DNA from: Chersky-840 sp035532735
Lineage (GTDB): Bacteria; Actinomycetota; Acidimicrobiia; Acidimicrobiales; UBA8190
DNA: 46,698 nucleotides
NCBI GenBank assembly: GCA_035532735.1
Contig: DATKQM010000070.1
Coordinates: 1 to 46,698, forward strand
Direction of reading: 5' to 3'
How positions within the stretch are numbered: the first letter of the stretch is position 1; each line of letters opens with the position of its first letter. Below the pieces are notes generated by a model. That model did not search any database. It was not told where the DNA came from and worked only from the letters and a program-made list of their open reading frames with translations. The position numbers and the translations under genes were made by a program. This document shows positions 8,188-16,851 of this stretch, piece by piece.

Positions 8188-9699
8188 ATGACACGATCTA
8201 CGGCCACACCGCAGCGCCGAGCACTGGTTGCTCTCGTTCTGGTGGCCGTGGGTCTCTCGGTCACCGCCGGCGCCTCGGCGCTGTCACCGCACGCCGATCC
8301 GGCCGCGAACCTGACGCTGCCGTCGTCCCTGTTGGCGACACAACAGGCAAGTTGTCTATCCCGGCCCATCGACACCTCAGCCGTCTGCACCCGAGCCCTG
8401 CTGGCGGAGGTCAACTACGGCCTCGCCACTGAGGGCCTCGCACCTATCTCCCTCCCGAGCAATTGGGCCACGCTCACGGTGGCGGAACAGATCTTCGTGG
8501 TCGTCGATCTGGAGCGCGTTGCTCGAGGTCTTCAACCGTTCCTGGGCATGAGCTTCATTTGGGGAGCGGATGCGCAAATGGGTGCCGCTGACAACGGCGA
8601 CCCGCCTATGCCCGCCGGGAACCCGTGGATCGCCACGGAGTGGGCCGGCGGGGGGATCGTTAGTCCGTTGCAGGCGGACTTCATCTGGATGTACGACGAC
8701 GGCCTCGGCGGTCCCAACATCGACTGTCCGTCCGCAGGAGCTTCGGGCTGCTGGGTGCACCGGGACAACATCTTGGCGGAGGGTTCGTGCACCACGTGCG
8801 TGGTCGGCGCCGGCTACACGGTGGTGAACGGGACCGCCTCGATGACAGCCGTGCTCGTGGAACCAGCCGATGCGTCCACGCCCCTGGTCTTTACGTGGGC
8901 CAACAACGTGGTGCCCTACCTCGGACGCGCCACCGCCCCGTTGAGCATTCCCAGTGCCCAGCCAGGAAACGGTGGTTACCGAGAAGTGGCCGGCGATGGT
9001 GGGATCTTTGCATTCGGCGCCAGCTTCGAGGGCTCGAGGGGGGGACAGCAACTGAACGCTCCCATCGTGGGCATGGCCTTCGATCCTTGGACGGGTGGCT
9101 ATTGGGAGGTGGCGAGCGACGGAGGAGTCTTCGCCTTCAATGCCCCTTTCTTCGGGTCAATGGGCGGGCAGCACTTGAACGCCCCCATCGTGGGCATCGC
9201 CGCCGACGTGGGCACCGGAGGCTATTGGGAAGTGGCCAGCGACGGGGGTGTCTTCGCCTTCAATGCCCCTTTCTACGGATCGATGGGAGGACAGCAGCTG
9301 AACGCCCCCATCGTGGGGATCGCACCTGATGGCATCACGGGGGGTTATCTCGAGGTGGCGCGAGACGGCGGCGTGTTCTCTTTTCATGCACCGTTCTTCG
9401 GATCCATGGGGGGACAGCGGCTCAACGCTCCCATCGTGGGGATCACGCTCGATCCCTGGACGGGCGGCTACTGGGAGGTGGCGAGCGACGGTGGAGTCTT
9501 CGCCTTCCACGCCCCGTTCTTCGGGTCGATGGGTGGAATCAACCTCACCCGACCCGTGGTGGGGATCGCAGCGGACCCGGCGGTCGGGGGCTACTGGGAA
9601 GTGGCCAGCGACGGTGGGGTATTCAACTTCAACGCAACGTTCTTCGGATCCGAGGGGGGCGCCGCGTTGACCGAGCCGGTGGTGGGGATCGCGCCCTGA
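8188..9699 (+). CDS. secreted CAP-like domain protein with six 41-residue C-terminal repeats
   Basis: A 503-residue exported protein. Residues 1-32 form a signal peptide (RRALVALVLVAVGLSVTAG). Residues about 65-245 resemble actinobacterial CAP/SCP-like domains: a helix beginning LLAEVNYGLATEGL, FVVVDLERVARGLQPFLG, and CWVHRDNIL, which corresponds to the CAP signature HRxNIL. From residue 262 there are six repeats of about 41 residues built on GGYWEVASDGGVFAFNAPFF and ending N-A-P-I-V-G-I-A. The repeat is related to the one in the glycine-rich protein at 636-2060. The CAP domain may bind lipids or glycans outside the cell; function is not established. The C-terminus ends within the sixth repeat. 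Confidence 0.8.
   Translation: MTRSTATPQRRALVALVLVAVGLSVTAGASALSPHADPAANLTLPSSLLATQQASCLSRPIDTSAVCTRALLAEVNYGLATEGLAPISLPSNWATLTVAEQIFVVVDLERVARGLQPFLGMSFIWGADAQMGAADNGDPPMPAGNPWIATEWAGGGIVSPLQADFIWMYDDGLGGPNIDCPSAGASGCWVHRDNILAEGSCTTCVVGAGYTVVNGTASMTAVLVEPADASTPLVFTWANNVVPYLGRATAPLSIPSAQPGNGGYREVAGDGGIFAFGASFEGSRGGQQLNAPIVGMAFDPWTGGYWEVASDGGVFAFNAPFFGSMGGQHLNAPIVGIAADVGTGGYWEVASDGGVFAFNAPFYGSMGGQQLNAPIVGIAPDGITGGYLEVARDGGVFSFHAPFFGSMGGQRLNAPIVGITLDPWTGGYWEVASDGGVFAFHAPFFGSMGGINLTRPVVGIAADPAVGGYWEVASDGGVFNFNATFFGSEGGAALTEPVVGIAP
8971..9696 (+). repeat. six tandem 123-bp coding repeats
   Basis: The period is 41 codons, starting at GGTGGTTAC at 8971. Copies are diverged at the DNA level but share GGYWEVASDGGVF and an aromatic-rich F-F-G-S-M-G-G core. 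The sixth copy lacks its last residues. Greater divergence than in the 1695-2057 array suggests an older expansion. Confidence 0.85.
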
Positions 9700-9706
9700 G
9701 CTCTGC

Positions 9707-10591
9707 TCAGAGGTCGGCGACCAGCTCGTGCATGGCTTGGAGCTGCTCGATGTAATGGCTGCGCGAATGGTGGCGAAAGCGCAGGCTCAGACCCGTCGCA
9801 CCCAGCTCTGCGAACCCCCGCACCACTTCCACCGTTTCCTCGGGAGCCCCGGCCGGATCGAGGGGAGGATCGGGAGGGAAGATCAACCCGAAGGGCCGGT
9901 GGCGCGCCGCGATGGCGTCTTTGACCTCGGGGTCATTCAGCATCGGGCGGAGATCATCGAGTTTCAGACGGAACGGGATCCAGGCGTCACCGAGCTCGAC
10001 TGCCCGGCGCAGCGAGCGCCGGGTGCGACCCCCCACCCAGATGTCGAGCGGCCGGGGCAGGCCCGACGGATCGACCACGAAGCCTGAGTACTCGAAATGC
10101 GGTCCCTTGTAGACGGGCTCACGCACTCCCCAGCTGGCCCGGATGGCCCGCAGCGCATCGTCGGAGCGGTCGCCTCGTCCGTCGAACTGGTGGCCGAGCA
10201 ACTCGAACTCGGGCTGGAGCGATCCGACACCCACGCCGAGGATGACCCGACCGTTGCTGGCGACGTCCAGCGTTCCCCACCGCTTCACGAGCTCCAGGGG
10301 ATGGTGGTAGCCGAGCACGACGACGTGACTGAGCAACGAGATCCGCTCCGTCGAAGCCGCCACGAAGCTCAGCGTGGTGATGGGGTCCCAGTAACGCGGG
10401 CCACGCACGTTCGTGGCGGAGAACGGGATAGCGATGTGCTCCGAGCACGCCACCCAGTCGTAGCCGAAGCGCTCGGCGGCCTTGGCCACGGCCAGGACGT
10501 CCTGGATGGTTCCCGTCGACTCCCAACTGGGAGGGTCGAAGCGCGGGTTGATGTGGACGACGGGCGTCACGATTCCCAGACGAAGCCTCAC
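9707..10591 (-). CDS. LLM-class (luciferase-like) F420-dependent oxidoreductase
   Basis: A 294-residue TIM-barrel enzyme. It begins VRLRLGIVTPVVHINPRF and contains FGYDWVACSEHIAIPF, STERISLLSHVVVLGYHHPL, GRVILGVGVGS and DIWVGGRTRRSLRRAVELGD, all typical of actinobacterial TIGR03619-like LLM proteins. It probably uses coenzyme F420 to oxidise or reduce a small substrate that cannot be predicted. The GTG at 10591 was chosen because it starts 11 nt after the stop of the upstream ABC ATPase gene and the family begins at this point; longer starts would overlap the ATPase. It is probably co-transcribed with the ATPase. Confidence 0.85.
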   Translation of the reverse strand: MRLRLGIVTPVVHINPRFDPPSWESTGTIQDVLAVAKAAERFGYDWVACSEHIAIPFSATNVRGPRYWDPITTLSFVAASTERISLLSHVVVLGYHHPLELVKRWGTLDVASNGRVILGVGVGSLQPEFELLGHQFDGRGDRSDDALRAIRASWGVREPVYKGPHFEYSGFVVDPSGLPRPLDIWVGGRTRRSLRRAVELGDAWIPFRLKLDDLRPMLNDPEVKDAIAARHRPFGLIFPPDPPLDPAGAPEETVEVVRGFAELGATGLSLRFRHHSRSHYIEQLQAMHELVADL

Positions 10592-10602
10592 AGTTTGCTC
10601 AT

Positions 10603-11721
10603 CTAGGACTCGACCGCGGTGCCGCCCACCGAACGACGCATGGCGGCGTGCAGGCGGTTGGGGGTCAGAACCCCGAGGTAGCGCTCGTTGTCGTCGACGA
10701 CGGGGATCCAACGCACGTCGTGCTGGAGCATCTCGCCCAACGCGGCCCGCAAGGTGGTGCCGAGAGGCACCTGGGCGGCGAACTTCTCGGTGTGACTACC
10801 GACCGCGCCACCTGGTCCCGGTTCGAGCGAGACCCAGCCCACCAGTCGACCGTTGTCGTCGACCACCACGGCCGTCTTCTCCTCGGGACCGTCGGCGATA
10901 CGTCGGGCCTCGTCCATAGTGGCGATCGGCGACACCGCCGGCGGCGTGGCCAGATCTCCGGCTTCGATCCGCACCACCGCCAGACGCCGGACGCCGCGGT
11001 CCGCGCCCACGAAGTCAGCCACGAACGGAGTGGCCGGACGGCCGAGGATTTCGGCCGGTGTGTCGTACTGCTCGAGCACGCCTCCCTTGGAGAGCACGGC
11101 GATGCGGTCCCCGAGCTTGGCAGCTTCCTCGATGTCGTGGGTGACGAACACGATCGACTTCTTGAGCCCTTGTTGGAGCTCGAGGAACTGGTTCTGCAGC
11201 CGCTGTCGGGTGACCGGGTCCACGGCCGCGAAGGGCTCGTCCATGAGCAGCACCGGCGGATCTGCTCCGAGGGCCCTCGCCACCCCGACCCGTTGGCGCT
11301 CGCCGCCGGAGAGCTCGTGCGGGAAGCGCCGGCCGTAGCTCTTGGGGTCGAGGCCGACCAGCTCCAGCAACTCGGTGACGCGGCGATCGACGCGGGCGCT
11401 GTCCCAGCGCAGGAGTCGGGGGACCACGGCCACGTTGTCAAAGACCCGACGGTGGGGAAAGAGGCCGCCCTGTTGGATCACGTAGCCGATGCTCCGACGC
11501 ATCAGCACGGCATCCTTCTCGAGCACGTTCTCACCGGCGATGAGGATGCGGCCCGAGGTCGGCTCGATGAGTCGGTTGATCATCCGCAAGGTGGTGGTCT
11601 TGCCACAACCCGACGGGCCGACCAGGACGGTGAGCTCCCCGTCGCCGATCTCGAGACTCAGATCAGCCACCGCGACGTTGCCACCGCCGTAGCTCTTGGA
11701 GACCCGTTCCAGGGTGATCAC
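10603..11721 (-). CDS. osmoprotectant (glycine betaine/choline-type) ABC transporter ATPase with CBS domains
   Basis: A 372-residue OpuCA/ProV-type ATPase. Walker A GPSGCGKTT is at 35-43, the signature LSGGERQRV at about 137-145 and Walker B LLLMDEPFAAVD near 157-168. The C-terminal 120 residues contain paired CBS segments (AVVVDDNGRLVGWVSL and RWIPVVDDNERYLGVLTP), which in OpuA-type proteins sense ionic strength. It energises uptake of quaternary ammonium compatible solutes. The GTG start has an AGGAG site. It is divergent from the two permease genes, with 29 bp between starts, so both sides are probably controlled together. The LLM gene follows after 11 nt. Confidence 0.92.
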   Translation of the reverse strand: MITLERVSKSYGGGNVAVADLSLEIGDGELTVLVGPSGCGKTTTLRMINRLIEPTSGRILIAGENVLEKDAVLMRRSIGYVIQQGGLFPHRRVFDNVAVVPRLLRWDSARVDRRVTELLELVGLDPKSYGRRFPHELSGGERQRVGVARALGADPPVLLMDEPFAAVDPVTRQRLQNQFLELQQGLKKSIVFVTHDIEEAAKLGDRIAVLSKGGVLEQYDTPAEILGRPATPFVADFVGADRGVRRLAVVRIEAGDLATPPAVSPIATMDEARRIADGPEEKTAVVVDDNGRLVGWVSLEPGPGGAVGSHTEKFAAQVPLGTTLRAALGEMLQHDVRWIPVVDDNERYLGVLTPNRLHAAMRRSVGGTAVES

Positions 11722-11737
11722 GGGCTCCTACGCTAGT

Positions 11738-11743
11738 TAGAGT
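11738..11743 (+). promoter_or_regulatory. -10 element TAGAGT for the permease operon
   Basis: TAGAGT ends 7 nt before the GTG at 11751, with no ribosome-binding site between. This fits a leaderless transcript. A TAGCGT on the opposite strand upstream of the ATPase start makes this a compact divergent promoter. Confidence 0.4.
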
Positions 11744-11750
11744 CTCGGCG

Positions 11751-12428
11751 GTGGGAGCAGCCCAGCCGTTCTTCCAGTGGAGCTACGTCACCGGCCAGTG
11801 GAGCCAGATCAGCTCCGACCTGTTGCAGCACATCTCCCTCAGCCTGTTGGCGCTCGGCTTCGGGCTCTGTCTTTCCGTTCCGCTGGCCTTGTTGGCGTGG
11901 CGATACAGGGTGTTGCGTCCGCCCGTCTTCGGGATCGCCAGCTCGCTCTACATCATCCCGTCGTTGGCGCTCTTCGCCATCCTCGGGCCGATCACCGGGT
12001 ACGTGGCGTCGTACCCGACGGCGGAGATCGCCCTCGTCGGCTACACGTTGCTGATCCTCATCTGGAACACCGTGGCCGGGCTCGACGCCGTGCCCGCCGA
12101 CGCCCGCGAGGCGGCCACGGCCATGGGCTACTCCCGGCGCGCCGCGCTGGTACGCGTCGAGCTCCCGCTGGCGTTGCCGTACGTCTTCGCCGGGCTGCGC
12201 GTGGCGGCCGCCACGGTCATCGGCCTCGTCACCGTGACCGCACTCATCGGCCTGGGGGGACTGGGCCAGCAGATCACCTACGGCTTCAACATCGGCTACT
12301 ACACGCCCATCATCGTGGGGCTCGTGCTGTCGGTCGTCCTGGCCGCGCTGTGCGACCTGCTCATCGTGGCGGCCCAACGCCTGGCCGTGCCCTGGTCGCG
12401 CTCGTCTCACCGGACCCAGGTGCGCTGA
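11751..12428 (+). CDS. osmoprotectant ABC transporter permease 1
   Basis: A 225-residue inner-membrane permease of the OpuCB/OpuCD/ProW type. About five to six hydrophobic helices surround the EAA loop AREAATAMGYSRRAALVRVE, the site that docks with the ATPase. IPSLALFAILGPI and GLGGLGQQITYG are typical of the family. It forms the translocation channel with permease 2. The stop at 12426-12428 is one base before the GTG of permease 2. The start is the GTG at 11751, supported by a -10 element 7 nt upstream. Confidence 0.9.
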   Translation: MGAAQPFFQWSYVTGQWSQISSDLLQHISLSLLALGFGLCLSVPLALLAWRYRVLRPPVFGIASSLYIIPSLALFAILGPITGYVASYPTAEIALVGYTLLILIWNTVAGLDAVPADAREAATAMGYSRRAALVRVELPLALPYVFAGLRVAAATVIGLVTVTALIGLGGLGQQITYGFNIGYYTPIIVGLVLSVVLAALCDLLIVAAQRLAVPWSRSSHRTQVR

Positions 12429-12429
12429 C

Positions 12430-13182
12430 GTGGAGATCTGGGACCATTTTCGTCATTTCGTGGCCAGCGTGGCGGCGTGGTTCACCACCGCTGCCAACTG
12501 GAAGGGGCCGTCCGGCATCCCCGAGCTGGTGTGGCGCCAGACCGAGCTGTCGTTGGTGGTGGTGGTGGGGGCGATCCTCATCGGTGGCGGGATAGGACTG
12601 GTCCTCGGACACACCGGCCGCGGTGGGCTCGTGGCGGTGAACGCCGCCAACGCAGCCCGGGCCGTGCCGAGCCTGGCGTTGTTGACCCTGTTCGCCATCG
12701 TGCCCTGGATCTCGCTCAAGTGGGGTGGGTTCCTGGCCGCCTTCCTGGCGCTGGTGGTCCTCGCCATCCCGCCCATCCTCACCAACACCTTTGTCGGCAT
12801 GCGCGAAGTCGATGCCGAGGTGCGCGACGCGGCCAAAGCCATGGGTCTCACCGGGGGCCAGGTGTTGCGCAGCGTGGAGCTCCCGCTGGCTATCCCGTTC
12901 CTCATGGCCGGGATCCGCACGGCGTCGATCGAAGTCGTGGCCACCTCCACCTTGGCCGCCTATGTCAGCTACACCGATCTCGGCACACCAGTCATTTCGG
13001 GGCTCAATACCAACAACACCGTGGAGGCCTTCGCCGGTGCGCTCCTCGTAGCCGCACTGGCCGCCGTGGTGGCGTTGGGGTTCGGTGTGCTGCAACGGAT
13101 CCTCACTCCCATCCCTCTCCGTCGGACGATGCCGAGGGGACTCGGGGCAGCGACGCGGCGCGAGGCACCCGCTCTGGCGTGA
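12430..13182 (+). CDS. osmoprotectant ABC transporter permease 2
   Basis: A 250-residue permease paralogous to the preceding gene. It has the EAA-type segment VRDAAKAMGLTGGQVLRSVE and the segments ARAVPSLALLTLFAIVPW and TLAAYVSYTDLGTPVISG. The N-terminal 30 residues are a soluble lead-in (WDHFRHFVASVAAWF) before the first helix, as in OpuCD-type permeases. The GTG start follows the upstream stop by one base, so translation is probably coupled. The binding lipoprotein gene follows after 121 bp, which contain their own promoter-like sequence. Confidence 0.9.
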   Translation: MEIWDHFRHFVASVAAWFTTAANWKGPSGIPELVWRQTELSLVVVVGAILIGGGIGLVLGHTGRGGLVAVNAANAARAVPSLALLTLFAIVPWISLKWGGFLAAFLALVVLAIPPILTNTFVGMREVDAEVRDAAKAMGLTGGQVLRSVELPLAIPFLMAGIRTASIEVVATSTLAAYVSYTDLGTPVISGLNTNNTVEAFAGALLVAALAAVVALGFGVLQRILTPIPLRRTMPRGLGAATRREAPALA

Positions 13183-13193
13183 CCAAGAGAAAC

Positions 13194-13221
13194 TTGACTA
13201 TTTCACTCGGATTAGTAACAT
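13194..13221 (+). promoter_or_regulatory. sigma-70-type promoter TTGACT-N16-TAACAT
   Basis: TTGACT at 13194-13199 and TAACAT at 13216-13221 are separated by 16 nt in an AT-rich patch between permease 2 and the binding lipoprotein. The transcript would have a leader of about 75 nt. The binding protein could be expressed above the level of the permeases, as is usual for such systems. Confidence 0.6.
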
Positions 13222-13303
13222 ACGGCACCGAACTTCACTCCCTCGGCTTCGCCACAACGGTCGGGCTAGGTTCGCGCCACCACCTGGACAGGAAGGCCCC
13301 CCC

Positions 13304-14224
13304 ATGTTTCTCCGACGTTCGCTGATGACCGCTGCGGCTGTTGCCACGACCGCTCTCATATTGGCCGGATGCAGTAGCACCAGCAACAAGACCGGAGGCG
13401 CGGCGACCAAGCCGACCATCAAGATCGGGGCCACGAACTTCGAGGAGCAGGAGATCGTCGCCAACCTCTACGGCGACGTCCTCGTCCACGCCGGCTACAA
13501 GGTCAAGGTCGAGCCGGCCCTGGGCACCCGGGCCGTCGTCGTCCCCGCCATCGAGCACGGCCAGATCGACCTCGAGCCCGATTACGCGGCATCGCTCCTC
13601 GGCTTCCTCCACGGTGGCAAGCCCCAGGCCGCCGGCACCCAGATCGACACCGCCATCGCGGCGGACAAAACGGCACTGTCTTCCTTCGGCGTCACCGTCC
13701 TGCCCGCCACGAACGCGCTCGACACCAACGTGTTCGCCGTGACCAAGGCCACTGCGGCCAAGGACCACCTGACCACCATTTCCAGCCTGGCGCCCTACGC
13801 CTCGAAGCTGATCCTGGGCGGCCCCCCGGAATGCCCGACCTTCGCCGGGTGTGAGCCCGGCCTCACGTCGGTCTATGGGCTCCACTTCGCCAGCTTCAAG
13901 TCTCTCGACGAAGCGGGGCCGCTCAGTGTGGCTGCCCTCAAGAACGGCGAGGTCAGCGTGGTCGAGCTGTTCTCGAGTGACGGCAACGTGGTGAGCAACA
14001 ACTTCGTGGCCCTGACCGACGACAAGCACCTCGAAGGGGCCGACTACATCGTCCCGGTCGTCCGGAAGTCAATCGCCACCCCGGCGGTGACCACGGCCCT
14101 CAACTCACTGGACTCGAAGCTGACGACCGAGGCCATCTCCAAGCTCAACCTCGACGTCACCGCCGACAAGCAGCAGCCGGCCGCGGTGGCGAGGACCTGG
14201 CTGCAGTCGGTGGGCCTCATCTAG
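13304..14224 (+). CDS. osmoprotectant ABC transporter substrate-binding lipoprotein
   Basis: A 306-residue OpuCC/ProX-like (OpuAC family) binding protein. The signal peptide ends in the lipobox LAGC at about residue 24, so the mature protein is lipid-anchored outside the membrane. The family core follows: KIGATNFEEQEIVANLYGDV, then GTRAVVVPAIEHGQIDLEPDY, SSLAPYASKLILGGPPEC and VVELFSSDGNV. The ATG at 13304 has the ribosome-binding site AGGAAGG 8 nt upstream. It delivers ligand to the permeases encoded just upstream. A paralogue with an altered binding region lies at 16852. Confidence 0.92.
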   Translation: MFLRRSLMTAAAVATTALILAGCSSTSNKTGGAATKPTIKIGATNFEEQEIVANLYGDVLVHAGYKVKVEPALGTRAVVVPAIEHGQIDLEPDYAASLLGFLHGGKPQAAGTQIDTAIAADKTALSSFGVTVLPATNALDTNVFAVTKATAAKDHLTTISSLAPYASKLILGGPPECPTFAGCEPGLTSVYGLHFASFKSLDEAGPLSVAALKNGEVSVVELFSSDGNVVSNNFVALTDDKHLEGADYIVPVVRKSIATPAVTTALNSLDSKLTTEAISKLNLDVTADKQQPAAVARTWLQSVGLI

Positions 14225-14279
14225 GGGGTCGGGGGCGCGGGTCGCGCCGGGCGAGCAGGCTTCGGCGCCCGGGAAGGCG

Positions 14280-14331
14280 GCGGGACGGGTCCCCCCAGGA
14301 ACCGCTCAGTACCGAGACGGCCCCGTCCCGC
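14280..14331. terminator. 10-bp inverted repeat, possible terminator
   Basis: GCGGGACGGG at 14280-14289 and its exact reverse complement at 14322-14331 flank a 32-nt loop, 56 bp after the binding-protein stop codon. There is no T-run, so a Rho-independent terminator is uncertain. It may be a stabilising 3' hairpin. Other GC-rich short repeats are also in this 226-bp gap. Confidence 0.3.
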
Positions 14332-14450
14332 GCATCCCCCAATATCGCCTACGGTGGACAAGCCGCCGACGACGGTAAAACGATACGCCCGACCACTGGT
14401 CGTGTCTAGGGGTCACTCGGCGTGGTGAGACTCCAGGGAGGCATGTTCCG

Positions 14451-15671
14451 ATGGCCAGCGCCGGGACCCCACACATCGACCTCATGGACGGCGAGTTCTA
14501 CGCCGGGAATCCCTTCCCCGCCTTCGCCTGGATGCGCCAGCACGCCCCCGTCTACTACGACGAGCCCAACGCCACCTGGGGCGTGACCCGGTACGAGGAC
14601 GTCCGGGCCATCGGCCAGGACCCCCAGGCCTTCTCGAACGCCGGCGGCTCGCGGCCTGGCATCGTCCTCCCCTTCATGATCGACATGGACGCCCCCGAGC
14701 ACCGGCGACGGCGCCGGCTCGTGAGCGCCGGCTTCACGCCCCAGGCCGTGCGCGAACGCGAGTCCCGCATCCGCCAGGTCTGCGACGAGATCATCGACCG
14801 AGTGTCGGAGAAGGGTGCCTGTGACCTCGTGGCCGACATCGCCGCCCCGCTCCCTCTGATCATGATCGCCGACATGTTGGGGTTCGATCCCAAGGACTGG
14901 GAGCAGCTGCTCGAGTGGTCCGACACCATGCTCATGTCCCAGGGCTCGAACGACCCCGACGCCATCACCAAGGCCACCACCGCCTTCGTGGAGTGGGACA
15001 CCTACGTGCGCGATCTCATCGAGCAACGCCGCAAGGCCATGTCGGCCGACGACCTCCTGGGTGTCCTCGTCCAAGGGGAGGTCGACGGCGACCAGCTCGA
15101 CGACGACTCGATCGTGCACGAGGCCATCCTCCTGCTCATCGGTGGGGACGAGACGAGCCGCCACGTGATCAGTGGCGGCATGGAAGCGCTCCTGCGCCGG
15201 CCTGACCAGTTCGACGACCTGCGTCGCGACCGAGAGCTGTTGCCCGGAGCGGTCGAAGAGATGTTGCGTTGGGTGACGCCCATCAAGAACTTCCAACGCC
15301 GGACCACTCGCGACGTGGAGCTCCACGGCGAGACCCTCAGGGAGGGGCAGAACGTCCTACTCCTCTACCCCTCGGCCAATCGCGACGAGAACGTCTTCGA
15401 CGACCCCGAGGCTTTCGATATCCGCCGCCAACCCAACGACCACATCGCTTTCGGCTTCGGGGCCCATCTCTGTCTGGGCCACCGCCTGGCCCGTGCCGAG
15501 ATCACCGGGATGATGCACCGCATCCTGGAACGTCTGCCCGACATCCACCTGACCAGCGACGACGCCAATCCGCTCCGGGTCTCGAACTTCATCGTTGGGT
15601 TCGAGACCCTGCCCGTTGAGTTCACACCAGCGGCCCCCGTCGGGGAATTGGGCCGGGCGATACGACTTTAG
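14451..15671 (+). CDS. cytochrome P450, CYP142-like
   Basis: A 406-residue soluble P450. The heme loop FGFGAHLCLGHRLA (334-347, Cys341), the I-helix oxygen-activation motif GGDETS (231-236) and the K-helix ExxR (E270-R273) are intact. FSNAGGSRP, MIDMDAPEHRRRR and EEMLRWVTPIKN resemble mycobacterial CYP142 and CYP125, which oxidise the cholesterol side chain. A steroid or other terpenoid or fatty-acyl substrate is therefore likely but not proven. No ferredoxin or reductase gene is adjacent. GGGAGG lies upstream of the ATG. The stop codon overlaps the stop of the converging nitronate monooxygenase-like gene by 4 nt. Confidence 0.9.
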   Translation: MASAGTPHIDLMDGEFYAGNPFPAFAWMRQHAPVYYDEPNATWGVTRYEDVRAIGQDPQAFSNAGGSRPGIVLPFMIDMDAPEHRRRRRLVSAGFTPQAVRERESRIRQVCDEIIDRVSEKGACDLVADIAAPLPLIMIADMLGFDPKDWEQLLEWSDTMLMSQGSNDPDAITKATTAFVEWDTYVRDLIEQRRKAMSADDLLGVLVQGEVDGDQLDDDSIVHEAILLLIGGDETSRHVISGGMEALLRRPDQFDDLRRDRELLPGAVEEMLRWVTPIKNFQRRTTRDVELHGETLREGQNVLLLYPSANRDENVFDDPEAFDIRRQPNDHIAFGFGAHLCLGHRLARAEITGMMHRILERLPDIHLTSDDANPLRVSNFIVGFETLPVEFTPAAPVGELGRAIRL

Positions 15672-16813
15672 GCCGAGGCTTCCTCGGCGACCTGCTCGGC
15701 GAAGCGTTGAGCCACCTCGGCGTACTCGGTCATCATGTCGAGCACGACCTGACGGGCGGGGCGGATCCGGTCGAGCTGGCCCACGACCTGGCCCACAAAG
15801 TAGTTGGCCAACTTGTTGGCTCCCGATCCCTCGGTTGCCGCGGCCCGGCTGATGCGGTGCTGGGCCTCGGCCACCAGCGCGCTCTGCAAGGGCATGGGCA
15901 GTGCGCCGGGCGAGTCGGCCCCCTCCCACTCGTCGGTCCACGAGCTCCGCAGCATGCGGGCGGGCTTCCCGGTGAGCGACCGCGACCGGATGGTGTCGCG
16001 CGAGGTGGCGGCGAGGAACTTCTGTTTCACCGCCGGGTGGGTCTCGGCCTCCTCGGTGGTGAGCCACACCGATCCGCACCAGACCCCTTCGGCCCCGAGC
16101 GCCAGGGCGGCGGCGATCTGCCGACCGTTGCCGATCCCGCCCGCGGCGAGCACCGGGGTGGGAGCCACGGCGTCGACCACCTCGGGCACGAGCACCATGG
16201 TGGAGACCTCGCCGGTATGACCCCCGGCCTCGGTCCCCTGGGCCACGATGACGTCGACACCGGCGGCGTTGTGCCGTTCGGCGTGGGTCAACGTGCCGGC
16301 CAGCGCGGCCACCGACACCCCGGCATCATGGGCCCGAGTGAGCAGCGACGGCGGGGGCGGGCCCAGCGCACTGGCGATGAGGGCGATGTCGTGGCCGAAG
16401 GCCACGTCGAGCAGGGGCTCATACCCCTTGGAGGCCACGTTGGCCAGGACGTTGCGCTCCGAGCCCGTGCGCAGGTCCTCGGGAAGCTCGGGCACGCCGT
16501 AGCGCCTCAGGATCTCGTCGACGAACTCCTGTTGGGCGGCGGGGAGCAACTGCCGGACGGCTTGGGCGTCGATGCCCCCTTCGTCGGCCCCGGCGTACTT
16601 GGCGGGAAGCAGGAGGTCCACCCCGTACCGGCCGCCTCGGGTCTGCTCCTCGATCCAGGTGAGGTCCACCTCGAGCTGCTCGGGGGTGTGGGCCACAGCC
16701 CCGAGGACCCCGAAGCCCCCGGCCCTGGTAACGGCGGCCACCACGTCGCGGCAGTGGCTGAAGGCCAGGATGGGGAACTCGATCCCGAGCAAGTCGGTGA
16801 CCTTGGTCTTCAC
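15668..16813 (-). CDS. nitronate monooxygenase / 2-nitropropane dioxygenase-like FMN enzyme
   Basis: A 381-residue TIM-barrel flavoprotein. It starts VKTKVTDLLGIEFPILAF and has AVTRAGGFGVLG, DVIVAQGTEAGGHTGE (the conserved glycine/histidine loop), PVLAAGGIGNGRQIAAALAL and GAEGVWCGSVWL (FMN phosphate site). Family members oxidise nitronates or act as enoyl reductase-like FMN proteins; actinobacteria have many paralogues of unknown substrate. The GTG at 16813 is chosen for its GAGGAGG ribosome-binding site and the family N-terminus; a longer start at 16861 would add residues without similarity. It converges with the P450 gene and is divergent from the second binding-protein gene. Confidence 0.88.
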   Translation of the reverse strand: MKTKVTDLLGIEFPILAFSHCRDVVAAVTRAGGFGVLGAVAHTPEQLEVDLTWIEEQTRGGRYGVDLLLPAKYAGADEGGIDAQAVRQLLPAAQQEFVDEILRRYGVPELPEDLRTGSERNVLANVASKGYEPLLDVAFGHDIALIASALGPPPPSLLTRAHDAGVSVAALAGTLTHAERHNAAGVDVIVAQGTEAGGHTGEVSTMVLVPEVVDAVAPTPVLAAGGIGNGRQIAAALALGAEGVWCGSVWLTTEEAETHPAVKQKFLAATSRDTIRSRSLTGKPARMLRSSWTDEWEGADSPGALPMPLQSALVAEAQHRISRAAATEGSGANKLANYFVGQVVGQLDRIRPARQVVLDMMTEYAEVAQRFAEQVAEEASA

Positions 16814-16851
16814 GTTGCCTCCTCGTCGTGCGCCCTGCGAGCGTAGGCCGG

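Noticed and set aside
9707..10711. Longer start for the LLM oxidoreductase
   Set aside because: The added residues are Arg/Pro-rich and would overlap the ATPase C-terminus by more than 100 bp.
13085..13303. Upstream start for the binding lipoprotein
   Set aside because: It would hide the signal peptide and include the promoter; the ATG at 13304 has a good ribosome-binding site and leads straight into a lipoprotein signal.
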